Origin: Acetobacterium paludosum
GTDB lineage: Bacteria; Bacillota; Clostridia; Eubacteriales; Eubacteriaceae
NCBI RefSeq assembly: GCF_008086595.1
Contig: NZ_RXYA01000003.1
Coordinates: 208,129-272,128, forward strand
Length of the DNA: 64,000 nt
Direction of reading: 5' to 3'
In this document: positions 37,845-46,499 of the stretch, one piece after another
How the letters are laid out: each line of letters opens with the position of its first letter
Position numbering within the stretch: the stretch's first letter is position 1
Program-made: the position numbers and the translations under genes
Notes under the pieces: generated by a model
Told to the model about the DNA's origin: nothing
The model's input: only the letters and a program-made list of their open reading frames with translations
The model's database searches: none

Positions 37845-39215
37845 TTAATATCTTTTCAATGCTTCCATTAACGCTTTTCCCTTATCAAAAGTTTCCTCAT
37901 ATTCCGATTGGTTTTGTGAATCCCAAACAATCCCTCCGCCAACCTGGAAATAAGCTTTTTCATTCTTGCAGAGAATTGTCCGTATCACAATGTTTAAATC
38001 CAAATCGCCATTGAATCCAATATATCCGATGGACCCGGTGTAGATATTTCTTTGGGTCGGCTCCAATTCGTCAATAATTTCCATGGCCCTGATCTTAGGC
38101 GCTCCGGTAATTGATCCCCCGGGAAATGAAGCTTTGATGGCATCAATGGCATCCACGTCATCCTTTAATTCTCCCGTAACGGTTGAAACCAAATGGAATA
38201 CCGTCTCATAAGTTTCCAATTTATACAATTCCGGTACTTTCACGGTGCCGGTCCGGGATATTCTGCCTAAATCATTTCTTTCCAAATCGACAATCATCAG
38301 CAATTCCGCTTTATCCTTTTCACTGTTGACTAGCGTATTCCGATTGTCTTGATCTTCCGCCGGTGTTGCTCCCCGGGGCATTGTCCCTTTAATCGGTCGG
38401 GTCTGAATATTTCTTCCTTGCACCTGTATAAACCGCTCCGGCGAACTGCAAACAATTTGGCCTTCTCCAAAATCTAAATAGCTGGCAAAAGGCGCCGGGT
38501 TAATCCTTCTTAATTCACCGTATAATTCCAATGGCGTAATTTGCAGATCACATTCAAACCGCTGTGTCAGGTTGGTCTGATAAATATCCCCGGCCCGAAT
38601 ATATTCATGTACCGCGTCCAGAGCTTTCATATATTCTTCTTTTGTGAAATTACCGGTAAACTGTTTTTCTTCATTGATATTAAAATCCGAGCGAATCGAG
38701 ACCTTCGCATTTTTCTCGATTCTTTGTTTGATCTTATCGATAATCGTCTCCGACTTTTCTTCAATGCCAAGGGCGGCAATGTATGTTTTATTCTGCTTGT
38801 GATCGATGATAATGATTCCGTCATAAAATCCCATATGACAATCCGGTATCTGAACATCATCCTCTGCACTTCGGGGAAGCTTTTCTAACTGATGGCAGAG
38901 GTCATAGGAAAAATAGCCCACCGCTCCGCCTAAAAATGGAAATTTTGACGGATAGTCCATTTTATAGTGCTTAAGCAGTTTTTGTAATTCATCAAAGGGA
39001 TCACCCTGGTAATTTTTTTCTTCGTCCTTTGTTTTGACTGTGATTGAATCCGCTTTACTGCTGAAAACCAAAAACGGATCAAACCCGATAAAAGAGTATC
39101 GGCCAAAACTGTCTGGATCTCTGCCGCTGTCCAGAAAAAAGCTGTATGGTCGGTCTTTAAATTGAAGATACATTTCAAAACTATTTAAGTTTGTCTTAAT
39201 TTCTTGTATTAACAT
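37845..39215 (-). CDS. pabB: Aminodeoxychorismate synthase component I
   Basis: A 456-residue chorismate-binding enzyme with RPIKGTMPRGATPAED, the metal and substrate segment SSPERFIQV, and the C-terminal FPGGSITGAPKIRAMEIIDELE block that marks the family (quoted in short pieces). It adds ammonia from PabA to chorismate. Anthranilate synthase component I is the alternative, but there is no trp gene here and pabC follows. It overlaps pabA by 7 bases. Confidence 0.9.
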   Translation of the reverse strand: MLIQEIKTNLNSFEMYLQFKDRPYSFFLDSGRDPDSFGRYSFIGFDPFLVFSSKADSITVKTKDEEKNYQGDPFDELQKLLKHYKMDYPSKFPFLGGAVGYFSYDLCHQLEKLPRSAEDDVQIPDCHMGFYDGIIIIDHKQNKTYIAALGIEEKSETIIDKIKQRIEKNAKVSIRSDFNINEEKQFTGNFTKEEYMKALDAVHEYIRAGDIYQTNLTQRFECDLQITPLELYGELRRINPAPFASYLDFGEGQIVCSSPERFIQVQGRNIQTRPIKGTMPRGATPAEDQDNRNTLVNSEKDKAELLMIVDLERNDLGRISRTGTVKVPELYKLETYETVFHLVSTVTGELKDDVDAIDAIKASFPGGSITGAPKIRAMEIIDELEPTQRNIYTGSIGYIGFNGDLDLNIVIRTILCKNEKAYFQVGGGIVWDSQNQSEYEETFDKGKALMEALKRY

Positions 39216-39796
39216 CGCGCATCCTTTTCCTTTGTTGATTGAAAAAAATTGTCCAATAATTCCATTCCCATTTCAGTTAAAATCGCTTCCGGATGAAATT
39301 GCACCCCTTCGATTTTATATTCCCGGTGTCTCAACCCCATGATCTCGCCTTCATTTGTTTGGGCTGTAACTTCAAAGAAATCCGGGATCTCCTTGTTTTC
39401 AACCACCAACGAATGATACCGGGTGACCTTCAAGGGATTATTGAGACCTTGAAACACACCTCGATTGTTATGCGTAATCGCATGGACTTTTCCATGAACC
39501 GGTTCTTGGGCTTTAACAATCTTGCACCCAAAGGCTTGCCCGATGATTTGATGACCCAGGCATATTCCCAAAATCGGGATCTTGCCTTTAAAATAATCGA
39601 CGACCTCTAAACAAATGCCTGATTCATTGGGCGTACACGGTCCTGGTGACAAAACAATCATGGCCGGCTTCATTAGAACGATCTCGTCGATGGTAATTTT
39701 ATCATTTCTTTTCACGATAACTTTCTCATTTAAACCTTCCAGATATTGGACTAAATTGTAGGTGAAGGAATCATAGTTGTCTATCATTAAAATCAA
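39209..39796 (-). CDS. pabA: Aminodeoxychorismate synthase glutamine amidotransferase
   Basis: A 195-residue class I glutaminase. The oxyanion loop SPGPCTPNESG, the nucleophile in GICLGHQ (about residue 79) and the catalytic His-Glu pair in FHPEAI are intact. It makes ammonia for PabB. In many Firmicutes the same subunit also serves anthranilate synthase, so dual use is possible. This is the first gene of a tight minus-strand row through pabB, pabC, the HD gene, cca and tatD. Confidence 0.92.
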   Translation of the reverse strand: MILMIDNYDSFTYNLVQYLEGLNEKVIVKRNDKITIDEIVLMKPAMIVLSPGPCTPNESGICLEVVDYFKGKIPILGICLGHQIIGQAFGCKIVKAQEPVHGKVHAITHNNRGVFQGLNNPLKVTRYHSLVVENKEIPDFFEVTAQTNEGEIMGLRHREYKIEGVQFHPEAILTEMGMELLDNFFQSTKEKDARC

Positions 39797-39862
39797 TTTT
39801 CATACCCCTTATATTTTATTATATTGAGGTGTATTGTATCATAATAGGCTGTCGACTAACAA

Positions 39863-39882
39863 GAAATTCCAGCTGGAATTTC
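39863..39882. repeat. 20-bp perfect palindrome upstream of pabA
   Basis: GAAATTCCAGCTGGAATTTC is a perfect palindrome lying against a candidate -35 TTGTTA, with TACAAT 18 nt further on the minus strand. It is placed like a repressor operator. Its core ATTCC-N4-GGAAT recurs at 45062-45075 before metY. Confidence 0.65.
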
Positions 39883-40005
39883 AAGGTCTATTTTTTGATT
39901 TTTAGCTAAGTTTTTCTCAAATATCTTACTATAATTTACCCTACTGATCGCACCGATGAAATTAGCTTCTTAAAAACTATTACTGCCCACAAATTCACTT
40001 GAAAT

Positions 40006-40035
40006 TTGACAAAATGACATTTTCCATGTTATTAT
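40006..40035 (+). promoter_or_regulatory. Promoter of the cobalamin riboswitch transcript
   Basis: TTGACA (40006-40011) and TATTAT (40030-40035) are spaced by 18 nt, about 20 bp before the riboswitch. Confidence 0.7.
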
Positions 40036-40055
40036 TTTAGTAATTTAATAAAGCT

Positions 40056-40200
40056 TTTTTGGTGCCTTGGAAAAGGAGAATAGGGAAACAGGTTAAAATC
40101 CTGTAGGGACCCACCACTGTAATATTGGAGCAATTGTCAAAACCACCTCAAGGGAAGGGACAAATTGTGATGAATTTAACTCAGGAGACCTGCCAAAAAT
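40056..40200 (+). promoter_or_regulatory. Cobalamin riboswitch
   Basis: The plus strand shows the conserved aptamer elements: TTGGTGCC near the 5' end, GGGAAACAGGT, GGGACCCACCACTGT, and the B12-box region ACTCAGGAGACCTGCC (40179-40194), which closes the fold. With adenosylcobalamin bound, the transcript should stop at the hairpin that follows. Downstream genes are corrinoid salvage genes, in agreement. Confidence 0.92.
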
Positions 40201-40221
40201 GATTTCATTTGAACGACGGTA

Positions 40222-40254
40222 AAGTTCACATCTATTTTAGATGTGGACTTTTTT
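40222..40254 (+). terminator. Riboswitch expression-platform terminator
   Basis: A 13-bp arm pair (40222-40234 with 40238-40250) is followed by T6. It lies 25 nt after the aptamer and before cblT, so cobalamin probably acts by transcription termination. Confidence 0.85.
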
Positions 40255-40391
40255 GTTTGCGCAAAGACATTTGCAAAATATTGGCAGCCCACTTTTTGTC
40301 AATGTCTGCGAACCTTTCAATTTAATGGCTTCTTCCTTTCCACTTTTCTTCGCTGAATAGAATGCTTTATAATAAACTTAAGGAGTATTAC

Positions 40392-40901
40392 ATGAAGATC
40401 ACCACGAAACAACTCGTCTTTACAGCACTTTTAATCGCCCTATCTTTTATTGGCGCCCAATTAAAAATTTTTGGTACGATTGCCTTTGATTCGCTGCCTG
40501 CTTATTTGGGCACATTTCTGATGGGTCCAATTTTCGGAGCGATTATTGGCATCATCGGTCATCTTTTAACCGCTGCCACTTCTGGATTTCCGATGACTTT
40601 ACCCGTTCACTGCGTCATCGCTTTAGGCATGGGCCTAACCATGGTTGGAACCTGGTATACTTATCTTTTTGTTAAAAAAATCGCAAATGAAACTTTAGGA
40701 CTGCTCATCAGCGTCATTGCCGCCACGATATTTAATGGTCCTATTCTGCTGCTGCTGTGCTCGCCCCTTTTGGTTCCGATCCTAACTTGGGCCGGCGTTA
40801 TTGCGCTGATGCTGCCGTTAGCATTGGTTGGGGGTCTTAACGCCTTAATCGCTGCCGTTATTTATAAAGCTTTGCCTGATTCTATTAAAAATCAATTTTA
40901 A
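40392..40901 (+). CDS. cblT: Alpha-ribazole transporter CblT (ECF S-component-like)
   Basis: A 169-residue membrane protein with five or six helices and the ECF-type start KITTKQLVFTALLIALSFIGA. Its place after a cobalamin riboswitch and directly before cblS supports CblT, the alpha-ribazole importer described in Geobacillus and other Firmicutes. A longer frame to 40362 is ignored because ATG 40392 follows AAGGAG. It may use a shared ECF energising module that is not in this window. Confidence 0.82.
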   Translation: MKITTKQLVFTALLIALSFIGAQLKIFGTIAFDSLPAYLGTFLMGPIFGAIIGIIGHLLTAATSGFPMTLPVHCVIALGMGLTMVGTWYTYLFVKKIANETLGLLISVIAATIFNGPILLLLCSPLLVPILTWAGVIALMLPLALVGGLNALIAAVIYKALPDSIKNQF

Positions 40902-40912
40902 GGTGAGCCTTC

Positions 40913-41644
40913 ATGAAAGCTTATCAATATCGTGACTTATCTGTAATTGAACTTCCCGATTCGCTGATTGTCACGGCATGTGACAGCAGCGGCAGCATTG
41001 GAGAAAAGAGTGGTGATGTATTAAGTATCCCCACAAAATATGTTTCTATCTTTGCCACCCGGGTCTGCCTCTTTGAAATATTATCCTGCGGTGCAAAAGT
41101 AGTCGCACTTTCCAATACCGTTTCTTGTGAAATGCATCCCACCGGAGAGCTCATCATCCAAGGTATCCAGGAAGAACTCCACCGGGCTGGAATTGAGGAT
41201 ATCCCGATCAATGGCTCCACCGAAGAAAATTTCAAAACAAGTATGACCGCCTTGGGCATTTTTGTCATCGGCACCGCTGATGCGCTGCGGATCATTCCTT
41301 CTTCTGCAGACGATATGATCATCTGTATCGGCAAGCCTAAATACGGCGCTGCTGTGATTGTTGAGAGTGATGCTGAAATAGCAAACTATAGCGATCTCCG
41401 AATTCTGCTTCAATCCGACGGTGTTAAAGAAATTATTCCCTGCGGTTCAAAGGGTATTCTCTGGGAAGCCAATAATCTTGCTTCGATTTATGATCTCAAA
41501 CTTAATCCTGCCCACACCAACTTGAATATTGATGATTCTACCGGACCGGCAACAACCGTTATTGCGAGCATTCATCCATCCGTTTATCCCGAGCTTTTAT
41601 CGCTTTTCGGTAATAAGATGAGTATAATCGGTCATCTGAATTAA
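40913..41644 (+). CDS. cblS: Alpha-ribazole kinase CblS (PurM/AIR synthase-like)
   Basis: The 243-residue protein has the fold signs of PurM/ThiL-like enzymes: SSGSIGEKSGD near residue 22 (metal/ATP loop), LEILSCGAKVVALSNTVSCE-like central strands, and a glycine-rich finish TGPATTVIASIHP. CblS phosphorylates alpha-ribazole to alpha-ribazole phosphate, letting cells make cobalamin from scavenged lower ligand without CobT. The start is 11 bp after cblT, and both are under the same riboswitch. Confidence 0.82.
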   Translation: MKAYQYRDLSVIELPDSLIVTACDSSGSIGEKSGDVLSIPTKYVSIFATRVCLFEILSCGAKVVALSNTVSCEMHPTGELIIQGIQEELHRAGIEDIPINGSTEENFKTSMTALGIFVIGTADALRIIPSSADDMIICIGKPKYGAAVIVESDAEIANYSDLRILLQSDGVKEIIPCGSKGILWEANNLASIYDLKLNPAHTNLNIDDSTGPATTVIASIHPSVYPELLSLFGNKMSIIGHLN

Positions 41645-41759
41645 CCCTGTTGACTATAAATAATAAAATGATAAACCGCTAGAACATACGGCCTGAATTT
41701 TTTCGTGTTTCGCTAAATACATCTAGTGAGTATGAACGCATTACCTTTATATTAAAAAA

Positions 41760-41790
41760 AGACCACCTTGTATTCTAAGTGGTCTCTTTT
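41760..41790. terminator. Terminator after cblS
   Basis: GACCAC (41761-41766) pairs with GTGGTC (41779-41784), with A7 before and CTTTTT after, so it can act on both strands. Confidence 0.7.
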
Positions 41791-41859
41791 TAAAGGGGAG
41801 GGGTAATTATATATTTTAGTTATTCTAGATGTCACAAAAATCTAGAAGCAACGTAAAAC

Positions 41860-42477
41860 CTAAGGTTTAAGGATCATATATATGATACTTGCGACATTCA
41901 TTTTTGGGCGTTCATTGCTTTTTTCCTGATCTGCACTTAACCGCTTTTCTGCTTTTGCTTTGTTGGGATTTTCCTGATTTTTTTTAGTGTCACATTCGGG
42001 AAGCTTAATAAAGCGATTCACTAAATAAGCAACGATGATCCCAAAAGCAGTCTCTAAAAGCCTCATTGCAGCCAACATGTAGTTTCCCAAATCCTGGGAA
42101 TAGGTAGTCATAACGCTAATAAACATCACACAGGCAATCGTAATGGCGCCATGTTTTTTTAAATTACTGCACAGGTAAATCAGGCCCATTACACCCAAAG
42201 GAATAACAGCAACATAGCCATATCTGAAGGGGATTAAATTAGCAAGAAAAATGCCGAATATTCCGGTTGCTCCGCCAATAATCGTTCCTAAAATTCGATT
42301 CCAACCACTCTCTACCGTTTCTTCAATATTCGATTCCATCGTAATTACAGCGGCGACTGCAGCGAACAGGGGATTGAAATTCGGACCCATCAAAGCAAAT
42401 ACGACCACACAGATAAACACTGCCAATGCTGTTTTTAAGTTTCTCATTCCAATTGATGGCAGATTACATGATTTCAT
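41860..42477 (-). CDS. FUSC/aromatic acid exporter family membrane protein
   Basis: A 205-residue protein with about six helices in residues 12-160 and a lysine/glutamate-rich cytoplasmic tail. The motif NPLFAAVAAVITMESNIEET and GWNRILGTIIGGATG are typical of ArAE/FUSC N-terminal domains. Full exporters are longer and include a second domain, so this is a short single-domain version. Its location beside tyrA-aroF may be chance or may point to aromatic acid export. Confidence 0.75.
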   Translation of the reverse strand: MKSCNLPSIGMRNLKTALAVFICVVVFALMGPNFNPLFAAVAAVITMESNIEETVESGWNRILGTIIGGATGIFGIFLANLIPFRYGYVAVIPLGVMGLIYLCSNLKKHGAITIACVMFISVMTTYSQDLGNYMLAAMRLLETAFGIIVAYLVNRFIKLPECDTKKNQENPNKAKAEKRLSADQEKSNERPKMNVASIIYMILKP

Positions 42478-42650
42478 TATTTTTTGGTTCCAATTTTTTA
42501 TTTAGCTGCTCCCTTGCCGCTCATGATTCCATTTGAAACGGGAACCATAAGATTTATTAACTTGAGTATACGCTCAAAAATAATTAAGTCAATAGCGTAA
42601 TCTTTTACAGGTTGATGAAACTGTTTTCAAACCGTTATTCTTAAATAAAC

Positions 42651-43544
42651 TCACTCTTTTTTTAAGTTTTTCGCCTCTCGAATCTCCCCCATGATGATTC
42701 GTTTTTCTCGAACCGCTGTTAACCGCTGGATTAATTCCGCACTTTCTTCAGCTTCTATCATTCTCTTCATTTCTTCCAAACTTGATTCAAATTTTTCAAT
42801 GTTATTAAGCAGATTTTTTCGGTTGCACATAAAGAGTTCGGTCCACATGGCTGCATTAATCATGGCAATTCGGGTCAGATCTCCAAAACTTCCCCCTTCA
42901 AAATCCGTAATGGAAAGGTCATCTTCACAATCCACCAAGGCTGCTGCAATGACATGGCAGAGCTGCGACGTGAAGGCTATCTTTTCATCATGAATTTCAC
43001 AGGTTGTTTCCGTAATATGATTAAATCCCAAATCGGTGACAATCTCTTTTATCAGTTCGATATTTTCCGGTTGATTTGTTGGCAACGGGGTCAAAATATA
43101 ATTGCGGTTTTTGAAGATGCTGTCATCAGCATTGCCAAATCCTTCTTTTTCACTCCCGGCCATCGGGTGACCGGGAATATAATCAATGTCATTTCTCAAG
43201 CGATTTCCAAGATTATTAATAATCACTTCTTTTACTCCGGTGATATCAGTGATGACTGCTCCTGTTTTGAAGTGTTCCATATATGTGGTCAAAAACACCA
43301 GTGCATCCTTCGGACTCAGACAAATAAAAAGCAAATCACATTGCGGCAGCATTTTTTTTAGTCCCTCAGAATCAAACGCCCCTTCATCAATGACTTTCCG
43401 ATCTATCGCCATTTTTATAACCGTTGGATCGATATCATAACCCCATATTTTCCGAGGGCCTTGTTTCCTGAGTCCCATGGCCAGCGCACCGCCCATGAGA
43501 CCCAGGCCAATAAAGCCGACGATGGAATCTTCTCGTTTTTTCAT
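42651..43544 (-). CDS. tyrA: Prephenate dehydrogenase
   Basis: A 297-residue NAD-dependent enzyme making 4-hydroxyphenylpyruvate from prephenate (or tyrosine from arogenate). The Rossmann start GFIGLGLMGGALAMGL, catalytic-region GHPMAGSEKEGF and FEGGSFGDLTRIA are clear. There is no C-terminal ACT domain, so direct allosteric control by tyrosine may be absent and replaced by the leader attenuator. It overlaps aroF by one base (TAATG). Confidence 0.93.
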   Translation of the reverse strand: MKKREDSIVGFIGLGLMGGALAMGLRKQGPRKIWGYDIDPTVIKMAIDRKVIDEGAFDSEGLKKMLPQCDLLFICLSPKDALVFLTTYMEHFKTGAVITDITGVKEVIINNLGNRLRNDIDYIPGHPMAGSEKEGFGNADDSIFKNRNYILTPLPTNQPENIELIKEIVTDLGFNHITETTCEIHDEKIAFTSQLCHVIAAALVDCEDDLSITDFEGGSFGDLTRIAMINAAMWTELFMCNRKNLLNNIEKFESSLEEMKRMIEAEESAELIQRLTAVREKRIIMGEIREAKNLKKE

Positions 43545-44554
43545 TACATCACCTTGTTTTCAATTTCTGCATATTTTTTCAAAGTTTTCATGATGCTATC
43601 GAATTGTGTCGGTGTTATGGACTGCGCGCCATCGCAAAGAGCCTCTTCCGGGTTATTATGAACTTCGATCATTACCCCATCGGCGCCGACCGCAATGGCA
43701 GCCTTGGATAACGCTTCTACGGTCCAGGAAAGACCGGTCCCGTGACTTGGATCGATAATGATCGGCAAATGACTTTTTTTCTTTAAAACGGGAACGCAGC
43801 TTAAATCCAGGGTATTTCTGGTGGCTGTTTCAAATGTACGGATCCCGCGTTCACACAAAATAACCTTATCATTGCCTTCTTTCATGATATATTCCGCTGA
43901 CATCAGAAATTCCTGCATGGTTGCACATAAGCCTCTTTTTAATAAAATAGGCTTGTCTATTTTTCCCAATTCTCTTAAAAGAATAAAGTTCTGCATATTT
44001 CTTGCGCCAACCTGAATGATGTCGACATCTTCAAAAGCCGGCAACTGTTCCAAAGACATTAGTTCGCTCACAATGGGAAGACCCGTCGCTTTTCGAGCAA
44101 TTTTTAAAAGCTCCAGCCCTTCATAGCCCATCCCTTGAAAGGCATATGGGGATGAGCGCGGTTTGAAGGCCCCACCACGAAGGAAGGTCGCCCCTGACTG
44201 TTTGACGCTCTTTGCTATGGACACGATCTGTTCTTCACTTTCCACTGAACATGGACCCGCTATAATACTAATGGTCCCTTCTCCAACTTTTCGGCCGTTC
44301 ACTTCGATAATGGTATCATCTGGATGGAAGAGACGATTTGCCTTCTTATAAGGTTCCTGTACTCGTAATACATTTTCGACAATTTGATTCGAACGAATTT
44401 TTGCGACATCCACCAATGTTGTATCCCCTACGATTCCCAAGATAGTGTGATCAATCCCTTTTGAATAATGAATTTTCACTCCTTGTGTTTCAATCATTTT
44501 TATTAACCTTTGAATATCTTCTTCTTTAGTATTTGGTTTAACAACGACTATCAT
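43544..44554 (-). CDS. aroF: DAHP synthase (type I-beta with N-terminal regulatory domain)
   Basis: A 336-residue enzyme condensing phosphoenolpyruvate and erythrose 4-phosphate, the first step of aromatic biosynthesis. Residues 1-70 form the ferredoxin-like regulatory domain of the I-beta class, followed by the catalytic barrel with AGPCSVES, GGAFKPRSSPYAFQG, QVGARNMQN and IDPSHGTG. The GTG/ATG frame upstream to 44566 includes the GGAGG itself, so ATG 44554 is the start. It is preceded by a leader peptide and attenuator. Confidence 0.95.
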   Translation of the reverse strand: MIVVVKPNTKEEDIQRLIKMIETQGVKIHYSKGIDHTILGIVGDTTLVDVAKIRSNQIVENVLRVQEPYKKANRLFHPDDTIIEVNGRKVGEGTISIIAGPCSVESEEQIVSIAKSVKQSGATFLRGGAFKPRSSPYAFQGMGYEGLELLKIARKATGLPIVSELMSLEQLPAFEDVDIIQVGARNMQNFILLRELGKIDKPILLKRGLCATMQEFLMSAEYIMKEGNDKVILCERGIRTFETATRNTLDLSCVPVLKKKSHLPIIIDPSHGTGLSWTVEALSKAAIAVGADGVMIEVHNNPEEALCDGAQSITPTQFDSIMKTLKKYAEIENKVM

Positions 44555-44629
44555 TTTTTCCTCCATTATTTTTTTAATCTATGGCCAAATTCTAATCAAT
44601 CTATTTTTATTTCCTGTGCACCGGGGAAT

Positions 44630-44660
44630 AAAAAAAGGAGACTTCCTTTGGAAGTCTCCT
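44630..44660 (-). terminator. Attenuator terminator upstream of aroF
   Basis: An 11-bp perfect stem (44636-44646 with 44650-44660) has a three-base loop and a run of T on the minus strand. It stands between the leader peptide and aroF, about 80 nt before the aroF start, so it must be bypassed for expression. Confidence 0.9.
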
Positions 44661-44706
44661 AAAAATCAACTTTTATAAAACACAAAATGTATTTCTTAAA
44701 AATATC

Positions 44707-44829
44707 TTATGGGTTTGGACTCTCGAAGGAACTTAATTTATTACATGTAAAATAACCAAAGCTAAAAAACCAATAGCTTTGGCTGTTGATATAATAATAT
44801 TCATTTAAGTTTCTTCTTAAATCTTCCAT
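44707..44829 (-). CDS. Aromatic leader peptide of the aroF-tyrA attenuator
   Basis: ATG 44829 follows AAAGGA by 5 nt and opens a 40-codon frame. Residues 11-13 are Tyr-Tyr-Tyr and residues 19-28 read YWFFSFGYF-type text (Y19 W20 F21 F22 then S, F24, G, Y26, F27). Eleven aromatic residues in 17 codons is far above chance. The Tyr-Trp-Phe-Phe codons sit inside a hairpin (44756-44764 with 44774-44782). Ribosome stalling when aromatic aminoacyl-tRNA is scarce would change this hairpin and spare the terminator. Confidence 0.85.
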   Translation of the reverse strand: MEDLRRNLNEYYYINSQSYWFFSFGYFTCNKLSSFESPNP

Positions 44830-44897
44830 GATATTCCTTTCAAGATTAAACTAGGGTTTCCCCCGAATCTTGCTATCGCAATTCTGTATTTTGATTC

Positions 44898-44926
44898 ATT
44901 ATAGACTTGTTTTATATGAATGTCAA
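44898..44926 (-). promoter_or_regulatory. Consensus promoter of the aroF leader
   Basis: On the minus strand TTGACA (44926-44921) and TATAAT (44903-44898) are both perfect with a 17-nt spacer. Transcription should start near 44891, about 60 nt before the leader peptide. Confidence 0.9.
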
Positions 44927-45024
44927 ATGAATATTTTTCATGTTTATTAATTTTATTGAATATCGATTTTCCTTTTCGGTTGAAATACCCTTTTGTTTAT
45001 GTCGCTTTGAACCGACGGAAAGGG

Positions 45025-45053
45025 TTGACAGCGCGTTGTTTTTTGTGTTATAT
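45025..45053 (+). promoter_or_regulatory. Promoter of metY-metA
   Basis: TTGACA (45025-45030) and TTATAT (45048-45053) are separated by 17 nt, about 130 bp before the metY start. Confidence 0.75.
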
Positions 45054-45085
45054 TGCACTTAATTCCTACTGGAATGATATGCAAT
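45052..45085 (+). repeat. Nested inverted repeats at the metY transcription start
   Basis: ATTGCA (45052-45057) pairs with TGCAAT (45080-45085), and inside it ATTCC (45062-45066) pairs with GGAAT (45071-45075). The site covers the expected start of transcription and is followed by T7. It could be an operator or an early hairpin. No SAM riboswitch is visible between it and metY. Confidence 0.6.
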
Positions 45086-45183
45086 ATTTTTTTGTAATTT
45101 TCTGCTTACCTAAATCGCAAAATTCCAGTTAGTTTTACACCGCAAAAGCACTTGAAAAAATAATTATCCAAGGAGATACAGCA

Positions 45184-46467
45184 ATGAAAGAAACCAGAAA
45201 ATTCGAGACCCTTCAACTCCATGGCGGTCAAACCCCTGATCCCACGACTCATTCCGTCGCCGTTCCCATCTATCAAACAACTTCCTATGTTTTTGACAGC
45301 AGTGAACACGCCGAACGCCTATTTGGCTTGCAGGAACCCGGAAATATTTATACTCGGATTATGAATCCGACCAACACTGTTCTTGAAGAACGCATGGCCC
45401 TTTTAGAAGGTGGGGTCGGCGCTTTAGCATTTGCCTCGGGTTCTGCTGCCATTACCGCAACGATTCTCAATATCGCCGGTACCGGCGATGAGTTCGTGGC
45501 GGCATCAACGCTTTACGGCGGCACCTACAACCTTTTAAATTCAACACTTCCTCGTCTTGGCATTAAAACCACCTTTGTTAACCCCGATGATCCCGAAAAT
45601 TTCAGATCAGCCATTAATGACAAAACCAAGGCAATTTATATTGAATCACTAGGAAATCCCGCCATCAATATTGTGGATGTAAAAGCGGTTGCAAAAATTG
45701 CTCACGATAACGGTATTCCCCTGATTGTGGATAATACCTTTGCAACCCCCTATTTATTCAGGCCGCTGGATTTTGGGGCCGATATTGTGGTTTATTCCGC
45801 GACTAAATTTATTGGCGGACACGGCACGACAATCGGTGGAATTATCGTTGACGGCGGCACATTTGACTGGGCCGCCAGTGGTAAATTTCCGGTATTTACC
45901 ACCCCTGATGAAAGCTATCACGGCATGATTTATGCTAAGGATGCTGGCGCCGCTGGATTTATTACAAAGGCTCGAGTTCAGCTGCTTCGGGATACCGGTG
46001 CCTGTCTCAGTCCCTTTAATGCCTTCCTTCTTTTACAAGGATTGGAAACCCTATCCCTGCGTTTAGACCGACATTTGGAAAACACTCAAAAAGTTGTTGC
46101 CTTTTTATTCGAGCATCCGCAAGTTACCTGGGTTAACTATCCATTTTTACCGGACAATCCCTATAAAGCCTTATCCGATGAATACTTTAAAAAAGGTCCG
46201 GGTTCTATTTTTACTTTCGGTATTAAGGGCGGCATTAAAGCCGCGCGTAAATTTATTGACAGTCTGGAACTTTTTACTCATTTAGCCAATGTTGCGGATG
46301 CTAAATCACTGGTTATTCACCCCGCCACCACGACCCATCAGCAGCTTTCCGGTGACGAACTAATTGCTGCCGGCATTACCGAAGATATGATTCGTTTATC
46401 AATCGGACTTGAACACATCGATGATATCATCGCCGATTTAGATCAGGCTTTGACAAAAGCCAATTAA
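45184..46467 (+). CDS. metY: O-acetylhomoserine sulfhydrylase
   Basis: A 427-residue PLP enzyme of the Cys/Met metabolism family. [14 protein letters not shown] and [10 protein letters not shown] at the start, [10 protein letters not shown], the PLP lysine in [11 protein letters not shown] and [14 protein letters not shown] are MetY marks. It makes homocysteine (or methionine with methanethiol) from O-acetylhomoserine and sulfide. metA, which provides the acylated substrate, follows 33 bp later, making a two-gene direct sulfhydrylation unit. Confidence 0.94.
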   Translation: MKETRKFETLQLHGGQTPDPTTHSVAVPIYQTTSYVFDSSEHAERLFGLQEPGNIYTRIMNPTNTVLEERMALLEGGVGALAFASGSAAITATILNIAGTGDEFVAASTLYGGTYNLLNSTLPRLGIKTTFVNPDDPENFRSAINDKTKAIYIESLGNPAINIVDVKAVAKIAHDNGIPLIVDNTFATPYLFRPLDFGADIVVYSATKFIGGHGTTIGGIIVDGGTFDWAASGKFPVFTTPDESYHGMIYAKDAGAAGFITKARVQLLRDTGACLSPFNAFLLLQGLETLSLRLDRHLENTQKVVAFLFEHPQVTWVNYPFLPDNPYKALSDEYFKKGPGSIFTFGIKGGIKAARKFIDSLELFTHLANVADAKSLVIHPATTTHQQLSGDELIAAGITEDMIRLSIGLEHIDDIIADLDQALTKAN

Positions 46468-46499
46468 CTTTTTTAAACTTACGCTTCAAGGAGGAAATT

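Noticed and set aside
45086-45183. SAM riboswitch before metY
   Set aside because: None of the conserved aptamer blocks is seen on the plus strand.
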